From positions 17,560,974 to 17,624,973 of the forward strand of contig OX419757.1 in NCBI GenBank assembly GCA_948567375.1: a DNA stretch of 64,000 bases, given 5' to 3'. Positions 35,503 through 45,781 of this stretch are shown here, one piece after another. A program made the translations under genes and the position numbers. Below the pieces are notes generated by a model. The model saw nothing but the letters and a program-made list of their open reading frames with translations, was not told where the DNA came from and made no database searches. This stretch comes from Lunularia cruciata. Its lineage: Eukaryota; Streptophyta; Marchantiopsida; Lunulariales; Lunulariaceae. Position 1 is the stretch's first letter. Every line of letters starts with the position of its first letter.

Positions 35503-36740
35503 GTCTCTAACCCGCCCTGGCCTATAATTCTCGCATTCTTCTTCAGCACTCCTTCCCTGTGAAGCGAAGTAATCAATTCATCCACTCCAATTCCCCTGAA
35601 CCACTCCTTCAAGCCCCCTTGAAATTCACAAAAATTACTAAACCCCGCCTAGTCTTTCCCACGAGGATTTTATTCCCACCTTCCCCGCAGTTAGTCCAGC
35701 GATCAATCCCTCATTTTAACCTCATTTTCTTCATCAGCCACTTGTAACCTGCACCTAATAATCACTTCTTGCCTAATTTTGCTCTCCTAGTCTTTTAACA
35801 AAAACCCGAACAGCAGTTATCTATCAACAGCCTCAATTCTTCAGTACATCCACTCTTTGACACATCTCGGGGGCTTTTGCAGCTCCACTTCTTCGTTCTG
35901 GACCCTGGAAGAAGATATTCCAATGTCCGAACTCACGTTGGAGCTTCGAACTTCTTGCAATCCGGACAGCTTCCATAGATTCTCGGTTTCCTATCTTCAG
36001 CAGCAAGCTGATGATACTTCCCGATCGAGGGACCATGACCGGAATCTGAATCAGACTAGATCAGAACCTCCGGCCCTTGTTCTCCCCAGAATCTGGTTCG
36101 AATCCGCTTCGACCTTACGTGACATGGCCGATATATCCATCTGGACTGGACTTGCATTTGCCACGGGGGACGTTGTTCTGTGTATAGTTGACCAGCGGAT
36201 CCCTCAGAGTTGTCCCCCGGACACCAGAATATGCAGGAGCGCCCCAATTCTCGATACATTGGTTTCTCACTTTTGTCGTTTGCTACTCACCGAGTGTTTT
36301 TAAGAGGTTAATTTACCTCAAGCCGGTTTTGTATTGCTACTTTATAATTTTTTCCAAACCTCCTTTTAGTAAGGCACATGATCCATTTTGTAACACAATC
36401 TGGAATAATTTTCAGGTGACACACTGTGAGTGACGACACCATCCAGAATAATAAATACAGAGTAAAACATTATGAAAAATACTCAGGAGCAAGGGTATAC
36501 TGTGATTCCTTACCCACACCCCCAAAGGAAATTCTTATCATAAATCGCAAGTGTCGTATGCTCCGGGGAATTGGACAATTAATTTGGAAGCGGGGATTAT
36601 ATTACTTTTCCTCTGCCTTCCGTCTATTTCCTAGAGTCTCCATGACATCTAAGCTAAGTCCGGGAACAAATAGGAAATTATGTCTTTTAATAATATTATT
36701 AAGACAACAGATCGGAATATAGAACCGGAGAAAATTTGAA
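35503..36740. other. Upstream region of the S1-protein gene
   Basis: Contains the presumed promoter and 5' UTR; no convincing TATA box on the minus strand was found. A plus-strand open frame of 148 codons (35857-36303) has no recognisable motifs; its minus strand is also partly open, so it may be chance. A GGTTCGAATCC at 36095-36105 looks like a tRNA B box but no tRNA fold surrounds it. Confidence 0.4.
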
Positions 36741-38930
36741 CGGTTAAGAAGAGAGCTTAGTGGCTCTGCCCACTAAGAAAAATTTATGAGATCTAAATCT
36801 AGAGTGATTCCATCAAGAAACACATGCAACTTTTATTTAGAAAAAATCTATGCGACCCAAACCCGGAGCCTTATTGAAAAATATTACATCTATTTGCATT
36901 TAGAGAAGTATGGAGAATGTATTCTACTCTGACAGTTTTGAATCTAAATAAAAATTCAATATAGTGGACTGGAATATAAACAATAGGCGATTGTGTGTAT
37001 GCGATAGATATACTTGTATGTCAAAAAAATATTTAATGATTGATGATGTCATTGCCTGAATTATTATATTCAATGATGTGAGATACTCTTGAAATAAAAT
37101 AAAGACTTTGTCACACTATTTCATCCCACCCGTAGTGGATGGATGACAAGGATTATGAAAAAAAAAAAATTTCCTCTCATTTGTGTAAATGGATGCTCAT
37201 CAGACAAAGCGATGGCAAATCTTCCCTCTTGATTATCGAAGAACTTGAATTAACAATTAAATCAAGGAAGGATACTGATGTGAGATGAATGGTCGAAGTG
37301 GACAATTTGGACTCATCCTCAAGTTTTGTTTCTAAAATAATCTTAAACAAAGGCGATCCGAGTTGCAATATTACTTACAATATGTTCTTATTGTTCCTAA
37401 CTTGGTGTTACTGTGTTACATTTCCTTATAGTGTTTGCCTTATTTTCGCTACTATCAAAACTTCCTGGTGTTCAGAACTCATCTGTTTCCAACTGTTTCC
37501 ATGTTTCCACCGTACTAAAAATAAAATCAAAACTTAAGATAATTTAGGGTTAGACAGTTCTTAGCAAACCCAAAAAAAAATATTTGAGCAAGTCACATGC
37601 AAGCCTTATAGTATGAGATCGCTCTTTTTACTTTTGTTCCTATTACCCTCCAGACTTTGTGTTCAAAACGCATCACTTGAGGACTGTTTAAACATATTAC
37701 AGAATGTTTCAATCTCTGGGCACAGCTTGGCTAATGGCTAGCCGGCTCACTAAACATGGTAGCCAGCTAGCCACGGTCCGAGTAATCTAGGTTATATTTT
37801 TAATGTTAATTCAAGTCATACTATTCCGATAAATAGATAGAAATACAAGCAAACAAATAGATTGAAATAGTCTGCAATATGCTCAAACAATTCTCAAGTG
37901 ATGAATTTTGAACATGAAGTCTTTGATGGTAGTAGGGACAGAAGCAAAGAAACTGTTCTTAGGCAATGAGCTTGCTCACATGGGAATTGCTCATTTTTAT
38001 CTTTAGTTTGTTGAGTACTCTCTATCCTTAAATTGTCTCAAACTTTGATTCTATTTTTAGTATGTAATAGGTGGAAATAGTTCTCAAACAATGAGTAATA
38101 AACACAAAGTTTTGGTAATAGTAGGAACAAGGCAAACATTCAAAGAAAATGTAACTCCAATAAAACACTATAGCACACAATTGATAATTGCTCAAGAGTA
38201 CAAATGAAGCAGGGGGACTTGCAGTCCATAGTCTCTTTGTGTTAGTTCCTTAACCTTGATACATTAGAACCTTACGGATGTTGTGGCTTGCATCATTTCA
38301 ATCATCATTTCAATTTAATGAAAAGGATTAAGTGCAACAAGCATTTAACACTAACAACACTTGAGCACTTAACAATTGCGATCATTCTCTCCTTTGTACA
38401 TCTCATATGTGTAACAAAACTCCTTCATGCTTGTATATGGGCATGCTTGCAAGCTCACATATGTGAGCCTCAACCCTAAGACCCACATCTATATTAATCT
38501 AAGAGCAATGACAAGAGATAGTCTATTGAAACAATAGAATTGAATGTTGAAATGAACAGTCCTTAAAAACTTGTGCTCCATTAGTAGCATTGAGAAAGAT
38601 AGCTCACAATTTCTACTATAAAAGCAAAATCACACAAGATAGAGCAAATGGACTGTATTAATGCCAACTATACAAAGAACAATCACACAATCAAGAACAA
38701 TAAAGGAACAAAGGTGCAAATTGCATATTGAAGTAGCGAGTAATCCATATCAAGGCATGTTATCCACAATAAAATTTTAAGCAATACAAAGGTGTTAAAA
38801 GCAAATGGTAAGGTAACTTTAGTAAGGAATCCAAATATGGTTCAATGTACACATCTTGCCTAACCCTAAACCTTAAGCTCATCACTAAATTATTACCCTT
38901 ATTATGATTTCTGCAAAGTGTCACATACCT
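36741..38930. other. AT-rich DNA, no gene seen
   Basis: Transition from the gene island into transposon-rich DNA. Two loosely similar stretches (about 37866-37950 and 38070-38150) suggest an old duplication. Nothing else is recognised. Confidence 0.4.
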
Positions 38931-39440
38931 TCAAGAAGGAGTGAACTTGGAGTTGTAAATAGTCTAGGAGGAATGCCATGGAAGTTATACCATTTCTCAA
39001 TTTGTGTGTGTCATCCTTGCACAGGGGCCATGCTAATCTTCTCTGTATCATTCTAATTTTATCGGACAGACCTTCAAGGATGAAGGCCTTTGGCATTGTA
39101 AATACTTCATGAGGAGTACATTTGGAGTTGTATAGACCTTTGAGGAGAAAGACCTTTTGTGTTGTCCATACCTTTGTTGAGGAGTGCATTCAAAATTGTA
39201 AATACTTCAGGAAGAGTGCCTTCAAAGTTGTATACATCTTCAAGGAAGAAGACCTTAGACATTGTATAGACCTTCAAGGAGGAGTGCACTCAAAGTTGTA
39301 AATACTTAAGGAGGAGTGCATTTGGAGTTGTATAGACCTTCAAGGAGGAAGGCCTTTGGCATTGTATAGACCATCAAAGAGGAGTGAACTTAAAGTTATA
39401 AATATTTTAGGAAGAGTGACTTTGGAGTTGTATAGAGCTT
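38931..39440. repeat. Tandem array of about 35-bp units
   Basis: Some twelve to fourteen diverged units of 33-38 bp alternate the phrases GAGTTGTATAGACCTTCAAGG and GTTGTAAATACTT with AGGAGTGCA. On the minus strand it reads as short peptide repeats, but stops and frame changes argue against coding. It is split by the U6 pseudogene and abuts the solo LTR at 39451. Confidence 0.75.
38987..39066 (-). pseudogene. U6 snRNA pseudogene (truncated)
   Basis: The minus strand carries about 80 bases of plant U6 snRNA, from the CCGATAAAATT region through the ACAGAGA-equivalent core (ATACAGAGAAGATTAGCATG), GGCCCCTG and GGATGACAC to AGAAATGG. The 5' stem-loop and the 3' T-run are missing, and the flanks are array units, not a U6 promoter. 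Differences from the U6 sequence I recall are largely C-to-T or G-to-A at CpG sites (GCGCAAGG to GTGCAAGG, ACGCAC to ACACAC, AATCGAG to AATTGAG, GGAACGATAC to AGAATGATAC), showing methylation-type decay rather than a working gene. Confidence 0.9.
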
Positions 39441-39450
39441 CAATGAAGAA

Positions 39451-39873
39451 TGTAAAAGATAATGGAGAGAAATAGGAGAATAAAATGTCAGAATAGAAAG
39501 TCTGGTCACATTGAAACTCTCAATTATGGGAAAATTTGAATGTGTAGCATGAGCTTTGACCTTGATATTTATAGGACACTTAGGTACAAGGTTCTTAAGA
39601 AGCTTTTGAGGAAGGTTTGTTCCTTAAGTAGCATTTCTTGGAATGCAAGCTAAACTAACCATTACTTGCGATGTAAGCTAAGCTAGCCATCAACTTGACA
39701 TACATGTTACTCAATTCTTAAAAGGTTCCTAGAAGCTTCTTACCCCAAAGCTTCCTAGATGCTTCTAGACCATTCTTAGGTTATGCTAGTTCTATCATAT
39801 TTTGGCTATTTTTTGTTGATTCTACTATATCATTAGCTTCCACTCACTCTTTTGCTAACTCTATATTATGACA
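39451..39873 (-). repeat. Solo LTR of the chromovirus family, minus strand
   Basis: On the plus strand it begins TGTAAAAGA and ends CTCTATATTATGACA, the reverse complements of the family LTR end and start. It contains reversed CTAGAAGCTTC and GCTAAGCTAGCC phrases. No primer site or coding region adjoins it, and no matching 5-bp flanks were seen (AAGAA versus TCCTA), so it may have formed by recombination between different copies. Confidence 0.8.
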
Positions 39874-40084
39874 TCCTATATCTGTGATAAGTTTTTTTTC
39901 TCTTTGATTTGCTTCTAGTAAAACAAATTTATAATAGATGATTATTTTTATGGTGTTTGACTAGGATTAAAAATTGAATTTCAAATCCTTCGTCTTCTTG
40001 GAAGACAATGATTGATAATCATATATATACATATTTTGTGAATTTGATCATTATGCAGCTAATCCATGTTAAACCTAATCCCTG
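39874..40084. other. Short AT-rich spacer
   Basis: Nothing recognised between the solo LTR and element 2. Confidence 0.5.
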
Positions 40085-40089
40085 ATTGA
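40085..40089 (+). repeat. Target-site duplication of element 2, left (ATTGA)
   Basis: ATTGA precedes the LTR start TGTAACA. The right flank at 45777-45781 is ATTAA, one G-to-A change. Confidence 0.7.
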
Positions 40090-40507
40090 TGTAACAATAT
40101 GGAGTTTAAAAAAATTAGTTAAGACTAACAAAGTAGCAAATAAGCCAAATTAGCCAAGAATTATAAGAATACTCTAAAAGCATCTATGGAGCTTCTTTGT
40201 ACCTCTCAAGTATTGAGTAACATATATGCCAAGTGGCAATTTCTAGGAAGAACCTTCTTGGGAAGTTTCCCGACTAGCTTAGCTTGCATGCCAAGTAGGC
40301 GGCTTCTACAAGGAAGCTTCTCAAGTAACTTAGTTTTCACCCTAAGAAGGCAGTTTTTAGGAAGCTTCTCAAGAGCCTTGTATGTTCCCTATAAATACCA
40401 AAGTCAAAGCTCATGCTAGGCATTTGGAGTTTCCCTTATTCAAGAGTCTCAATGTGATCTTTCACTCCGATCTTCCATTCTCCTACTTTTCTCCTCGATC
40501 TTTTACA
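40090..40507 (+). repeat. 5' LTR of element 2
   Basis: TGTAACAATATGGAG to CTTTTACA. TATAAATA at 40390-40397. It has fewer internal tandem units than its own 3' LTR. Confidence 0.9.
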
Positions 40508-40508
40508 T

Positions 40509-40520
40509 TAATATCAAAGC
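40509..40520 (+). promoter_or_regulatory. Decayed primer binding site of element 2
   Basis: Positionally equal to the tRNA-Met site of element 1, with three G-to-A substitutions. Confidence 0.75.
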
Positions 40521-40775
40521 AAGAAAGGGATGGGTGGAATTTATGGACCACCAAATCAATTTCCCTCAAACCATTGGAATTTTTGTGTCCATGTACTACC
40601 TAATCATCATTTCATGCAGTTCATCATCTCATGCTTTGTGCAAAAAAAATTTTAATATGATCACTTTGTCCTATGAATCCTTGATACGTCCAATTGTAAC
40701 TTATTGAGAATGGTGGAAATGTTGCATTTATGTGTTAACTTAGCTAATTATAGGTAGTTTTCTAGAGTAGTAGCC

Positions 40776-41610
40776 ATGGGAGCAATGCTCAAAGTTATCA
40801 TTATTATACAACAACAAATCAAACACCTTACTCAATTGTTGGAAGAAAGAGACCATCAATGGCAAGAGCATGTAGAGAGAGCATCATTTCAAGAAGGAGA
40901 AGACCAAATCCAATTTCCAAAGCCCAAGGTATTTAAAGCAAAGAACCTCTTGAACATAATGGAGAATTTTTTGTTTGATTAATGAATATTACTTTGAAGC
41001 TACAAATCTTCAAGATGAATAAAGATAGATTTTCTTGGCTTCAAGCCAATTGGATGGAGTAGCAAAACTATGGTAGTGATTTTGAATGGAGCAATCTAAA
41101 TGGTAATTTTTTATGCCAATCTCAATATGGAAAGAAATCAAGAGTGCAATAATTGGGAGATTCTATGCCTAAATATTGCACAAGCCTAATGAGATAGATT
41201 GGCAAAATTGAAGCATATTGGTTTTGTGAGAAGTTACATCATTCAATTCCAAAACATCATAATGCAAATTCTAGATATACTTGAAGGTGAAGTTTGGGAC
41301 CAATTTATGAGAGCCTTGAAGTCATGTACCAAATTGGAAGTGACCACGTGGGAATCCAAACACTTGGAGGAAACCATGTAATTGGCCGAGCGCTATGATT
41401 CCTTGGTTGTGACAACTTGGTCTTGACCTCAACCTTCATACAACTTGCCAACACACTACACAAAAGTGAAGGAGCTAACAGCAATATAGATTGATGCCAT
41501 CCAATAGAGACCACTTGGCATTGTAGATAGGGAAAGACTATAACAAAATTGTGGTTGTTTTTATTATCATCAAATTGGGCATTGCATTGTTGAATGTCCA
41601 CCAAGGATGG
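40776..41610 (+). pseudogene. Decayed gag of element 2
   Basis: ATG 40776 opens a clean 68-codon N-terminus (MGAMLKVIIIIQQQIKHLTQ) rich in Gln/Glu, then stops. Further gag segments follow in other frames (ILDILEGEVWDQFMRALKS near 41270), and a zinc-knuckle remnant YYHQIGHCIVECP lies near 41565-41605. Confidence 0.75.
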
Positions 41611-41779
41611 ACGACCATGAAAACTTGCAAAAATAGAGTTTGTGGAGTGTGATAATCAAGGAAACAAAGAATCCCAAAGGCAAGTTTGAACTGCCTAATA
41701 TGAACTTGATTAGTTCCAATAGGTTGAAGGTTGGACCTATGCAAGTTTGTGTCACTTACAAGGTATGATAGTTGATTGT

Positions 41780-42030
41780 GGTCATAGGATTTTGGTTGAT
41801 TTTGGAAATTCAAAGAATTGGATGTCCATATAATTAACAAAGGAATTAGGTATTCTTATCAAGCCAATAATTAAAAGTAGATTGATGATGGTAGATGGTA
41901 AAAGGAACTAGATTCTATATTTTAAATCTTATTACATTCAAGATTGGAAATTAATATTTGGAGTGTATGAGGTTTGTAATGGCACCTCTACACTATGATA
42001 TCATTCTAGGTTTGCCTTGGCTTGAATGTC
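41780..42030 (+). pseudogene. Protease region of element 2
   Basis: ILVDFGNSKNW at about 41790-41822 keeps the retropepsin Asp strand, and LGLPWLECHK near 42008-42038 keeps the C-terminal motif. The reading frame is interrupted. Confidence 0.65.
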
Positions 42031-42289
42031 ATAAGGTTTAATTTGATTGGACCCAATAAAAAAGGTAAACACAAAACCAAGGTAAGAATTACAAATTAGG
42101 TTGTCTAGCACCTTTGAGTAAGACATCTAAAAATAATCAATCCCAAGATGGGAAGTTTGTTAATAAAGCAACCATAAAGCAAGCTTTGGAGGAAGATATT
42201 CTTATTTTTGTAGTGTAGATCAAGCTAGTTGTGCATGGAGAATTGATGACGGCCAAAAGCCTCATCAAGCAATGGTTGATTAGATAGTT

Positions 42290-42960
42290 CAAGAGTTTGT
42301 AGATATGTTTTGGATGATCTACAAAAGAGGTTACCTCCAATTGTGGTATGTCCTTCAAGATTGAGTTATTACCAAGAAGTGCTCTAGTGAGTTGACCAAT
42401 CTATTAGCTCTCACTAAAGCACTTGGAAGAGCTGCAAACAACACTGACAAAGTTGTTGAAAAATGATTCATACAACATAGTACATCTCCTTGGGAAGCAT
42501 TGGTACTATTTATCCCAAAGAAGGATGGAGGACTTTGCTTTTGTATTGATTATCATGGCCTAAATAAATAAACAATGAAGAATGCATATCCTTTGCCTTG
42601 AATTGATGACTTGCTAGATCAATTGAGTGGAACACAATACTTCTCCAAGTTGGATCTTTGAAGTGGCTATTGGTAAATTCTCATTGATAAGGGATGTGCA
42701 AAATATTACCTTTTGCACAAGGTATAGGTATTTTAATAAAGAGTTCTACCTTTTGGGTTTACCAATGCTCCAATACTTTTCATGGATCAGATGCATTGGG
42801 TGTTGGATGGACCATTGGATCAATATGTAGTGGTATTCTTGGATGATATTTTAATCTATAGCAAGATGGAGGTAGAACACACAAATCACTACATCAATGG
42901 AAGTTTTATAACAAGAAATCAAAGTATACCTTTTGGTAAAAGGAAGTTACCTTCTTGGGT
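42290..42960 (+). pseudogene. Reverse transcriptase region of element 2
   Basis: Blocks like those of element 1: [19 protein letters not shown] near 42500-42555 (better preserved than in element 1), KLDL.SGYW near 42646-42675, and VVFLDDILIYSK at about 42829-42864 with both catalytic Asp. Confidence 0.8.
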
Positions 42961-43189
42961 CATAAGGTCTTATCAAAGGGATCAAGATGGCAGAGTAGAA
43001 AATCAGTGCCATTAATGATAAGCCTACCCCAAATGATGCCATAAAAGTGTGGGCATTTAATGGATTGGTAAGTTTTTACCAATGCTTCATCCACTATTAT
43101 GCTCATGTGGCCGCACCATTGATTGATCTCTTGGAGAAGACCTCAAGCTTTTAGTGGACCACCAAGCATGAAGAGGAATTCAAGAAGTT

Positions 43190-43740
43190 GAAGCATATGG
43201 TGTCTTCAAGATGTATTCTTCAACCATATGATGCTCAAATACCTTGTGCAATAGGGCAGATTTCTCATTTAGACTCTATTGGGGCTTCGTCCTATTTTAC
43301 CTTTTTTATCTTTCCCTTGTATGGCTTGATGGGGTTTTCCCATACTTCATTTTTTCTATGTGGTTTCCTTCCCCCTTGTGTGGTTGATTTTGATACTTCT
43401 AACTTTGCCATTAGAGTTGTATCGCATATTTCCAAATGGGTTATACCTCATTGCCTTTGTATCTCATCGACTAAACACCACAAAAAAGAATTGATTTTCT
43501 TGAGATAAAGAACAAATATCAATGGCATATGCTACCAAGGTATGGATGCACTATCTCTTGGGAAAAAAGTGGTCATGCAAACCAATCATAAACCTTTGTT
43601 GTAGATATTACATTTGGAGCACATGAAGAGTTGACATCATTGATGGGAGGAACAACTATAGTTGTTTGACATCAAACTTGAGTACAAACTTGGCAAGTTC
43701 CATGTCATTCCCAACTCCCTATCATGACAACCTTATTTGA
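43190..43740 (+). pseudogene. RNase H region of element 2, interrupted by insertion
   Basis: The upstream part ends at about 43248 (RCILQPYDAQIPC) and resumes at 43381 with VDFDTSNFAI. Later blocks (NHKPL near 43590, FDIKLEYKLGK near 43665) are present in shifted frames. Confidence 0.75.
43249..43380. repeat. 132-bp insertion with 7-bp direct repeats
   Basis: Element 1 lacks this block. CCTTGTG at 43242-43248 is repeated at 43374-43380, as a target duplication would be. The insert is T-rich near the 3' side, with TGGGGTTTTCCCA-like sequence that recalls the end of plant LTRs. It has no TG...CA ends or terminal inverted repeats, so the element type is unknown. Confidence 0.6.
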
Positions 43741-43959
43741 AACCTCTTCCTAAAACTCTCATCACAGCAATAATTACAATAGTGTCAATTAACTCAAAAG
43801 TCCAAATCAATTTTAGGACCGCTTTACAACAAGACCCCTTCTTCAAAAAGTATAAGGTTATCTTGCAACACATGACAAGGAATAAAACACCTTCTCCTTC
43901 AAGGATGGCCTTTTATTCTATGGGAACTGGATCTATGTTCCATCCAAGGGTGAGTTACA

Positions 43960-44570
43960 ACTTGTGTGCCTTCAAGAAGCCCAGGACTTGTCAATCATAA
44001 GTCACATGAGTGTGGTGGACAAGACCTTATGAACCCTACAACACCAATGATGGTGGCCCAACATGGCACAAGAGATTCAAGAGTTTATTCAATCTTGTAA
44101 GAAGTGCCAATACTACAAGGCTAATAACCAAAATTTGAGTGGACCCCTTCAACCACATCCCATCCCATATGCTTGATGTGTTACATATGAGCTTAGATCT
44201 TAGATTTCTATATAAGCTTGCCAAATAAAAAGCAAGCTTATATAGAAATCATGGTCTTTATTGATGTGTAGTAAGCAAATCCATTTGGCACAAACCTTTG
44301 ATATAGTGGATGTTGCAACATCGGTCCATATCTACTTTCACAATGTCTTCAAGCATCATGAGATGCCTTGTGTACTCATCTCCGACCATGAACCTTGATT
44401 CACCAATAAATTTTGGCAAGCATTCTTCAAGCTACTTGGCACAAAGCTTGCTTTTTCCATGGCCTATCATCTTCAAATTGATGAGCAAAATGAATGTGCA
44501 AATCATACCTTGGAGCATATACCTTATGCCTTTATCAATGTTCACTATACCAACTATAGGATGAATGTCT
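43960..44570 (+). pseudogene. Integrase region of element 2
   Basis: Zinc-binding remnant near 44000-44060 (SHMSVVDKTL, WWPNMA), HVSLDL-like sequence near 44185, and the AYHLQIDEQNECANHTLEH segment near 44460-44515 aligned with the catalytic Glu region of element 1. The core is altered by the hairpin at 44203-44250. Confidence 0.65.
44203..44250. repeat. Perfect 19-bp hairpin inside integrase relic
   Basis: Arms 44203-44221 and 44232-44250 pair at all 19 positions across a 10-base loop. Element 1 has only the short inner CCTTGC...GCAAGG pairing at the same place (about 5819-5843), so the outer arms arose in this copy. Confidence 0.9.
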
Positions 44571-45084
44571 TGCAATTATTGAGTTTGATTACAATAGCTC
44601 TAAGCATGCAAGCATCAAATTCTCTCTCTTCTTCCTTAATTTTGGCCAAGACCCACTTGTTCCAAATTCATTTCTTGCTCCTTGTCCATCTCACATTCCT
44701 CATACTTCCACCATCTTGACCAAAATATATCACTCCCTATAATAAGCCAAATCTCATCTCCTTGTTGCTCAAAATCATCAAAAGTAATACACATATCAAT
44801 ATCATCATGATCTCACCTTTCAACTTGGTGATATGGTCACGTTTTCTTCTAGTAACCTACCCCTCTCATTTGGTACCCAAGTTTGTAAACTTGCTCCTAA
44901 TTGGATAGGTCCATTTGATGTCACCCAAATCATTTCTCTTGTTGCTTATTGCCTCACCTTACCGTGCCTTGTCATATATGAATCCACCTTGTCTTTTATA
45001 TTTCCAAGTTGAAAACCTTAGTTTCTGGCCCATCTTTCTTTTCTACTTATGTCCAACCCCTTCCTCCTCCCATCACTATCAACA

Positions 45085-45265
45085 ATCATGAGGAGTATGA
45101 AGTTGATAGTATCCTTGCATGTCACCATACTTAACATGACTGCCAACAACCTATTGAGTAAAAAGTCAATTGGAAAGGTTATCCCCTTGATGATGCCATT
45201 GGGAGCCTCTTTCTCATCTCCATAATTCACAAATAGCCATTTAGGATTTTGACACTTCCATGGTG
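45085..45265 (+). pseudogene. Chromodomain relic of element 2
   Basis: EEYEVDSILAC at about 45090-45122 and VNWKGYPLDDAIGSL near 45160-45210 match the chromodomain of element 1, with stops and loss of the WEP tryptophan. Confidence 0.7.
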
Positions 45266-45296
45266 ACAAGGATGTCACCAACTAGCAATGGGATAA

Positions 45297-45776
45297 TGTA
45301 ACAATATGGAGTTTACAACAAGTTAGTCAAGACCAATGAAGTAGAAAATATACTAAATTAGCCAAGAACTATATGAATAGTCTAGAAGCATCTAGGAAGC
45401 TTCTTGGTACCTCCCAAGTATCATGTATGCCAAGTGGCAACTTCTACGAGGAAGCTTCTTGGGAAGCTTCCTGACTAGCTTAGCTTGCATGCCAAGTAGA
45501 TGGTTTTTGGAAGGAAACTTTTTGGAGATTTTCTTGACTAATTTAGCTTGCATGGCAAGTAGACAACTTCTAGAAGGAACCTTTCAAGAAGCTTCATTGT
45601 TAACTTAGCTTGCACTCTAAGAAGGCAACTTTTAGGAAGCTTCTCAAGAACCTTGTATGTTCCCTACCAAATCCCAAGCTCATGCTAGGCAATCAGAGTT
45701 TCCCTCATTCAAGAGTCTCAATGTGATCTTTCACTCGGGCCTTCCATTCTCTTATTTCTCTCTTGGGTCTTTTACA
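45297..45776 (+). repeat. 3' LTR of element 2, one unit longer
   Basis: TGTAACAATATGGAG to CTTTTACA, 480 bp against 418 bp for the 5' LTR. The extra length is an additional internal tandem unit (about 45470-45560, repeating TTAGCTTGCATG.CAAGTAG). Confidence 0.88.
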
Positions 45777-45781
45777 ATTAA

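Larger units (their letters stand above)
40090..45776 (+). mobile_element. Second Ty3/gypsy chromovirus (element 2), inactive
   Basis: Same family and order as element 1: LTRs 40090-40507 and 45297-45776, primer site 40509-40520, gag, protease, RT, RNase H, integrase, chromodomain. It shows more stops, frameshifts and small deletions. The primer site reads TAATATCAAAGC, three G-to-A changes from TGGTATCAGAGC. A 132-bp foreign insertion lies in the RNase H region and a new perfect hairpin in the integrase region. Confidence 0.9.

Noticed and set aside
36040-36115. Possible tRNA with a GGTTCGAATCC B box
   Set aside because: No matching A box, acceptor stem or anticodon arm could be folded around it.
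38902-39289. Minus-strand frames in the 35-bp array as a repeat protein
   Set aside because: They are products of the tandem repeat and run through the U6 pseudogene, so coding is unlikely.
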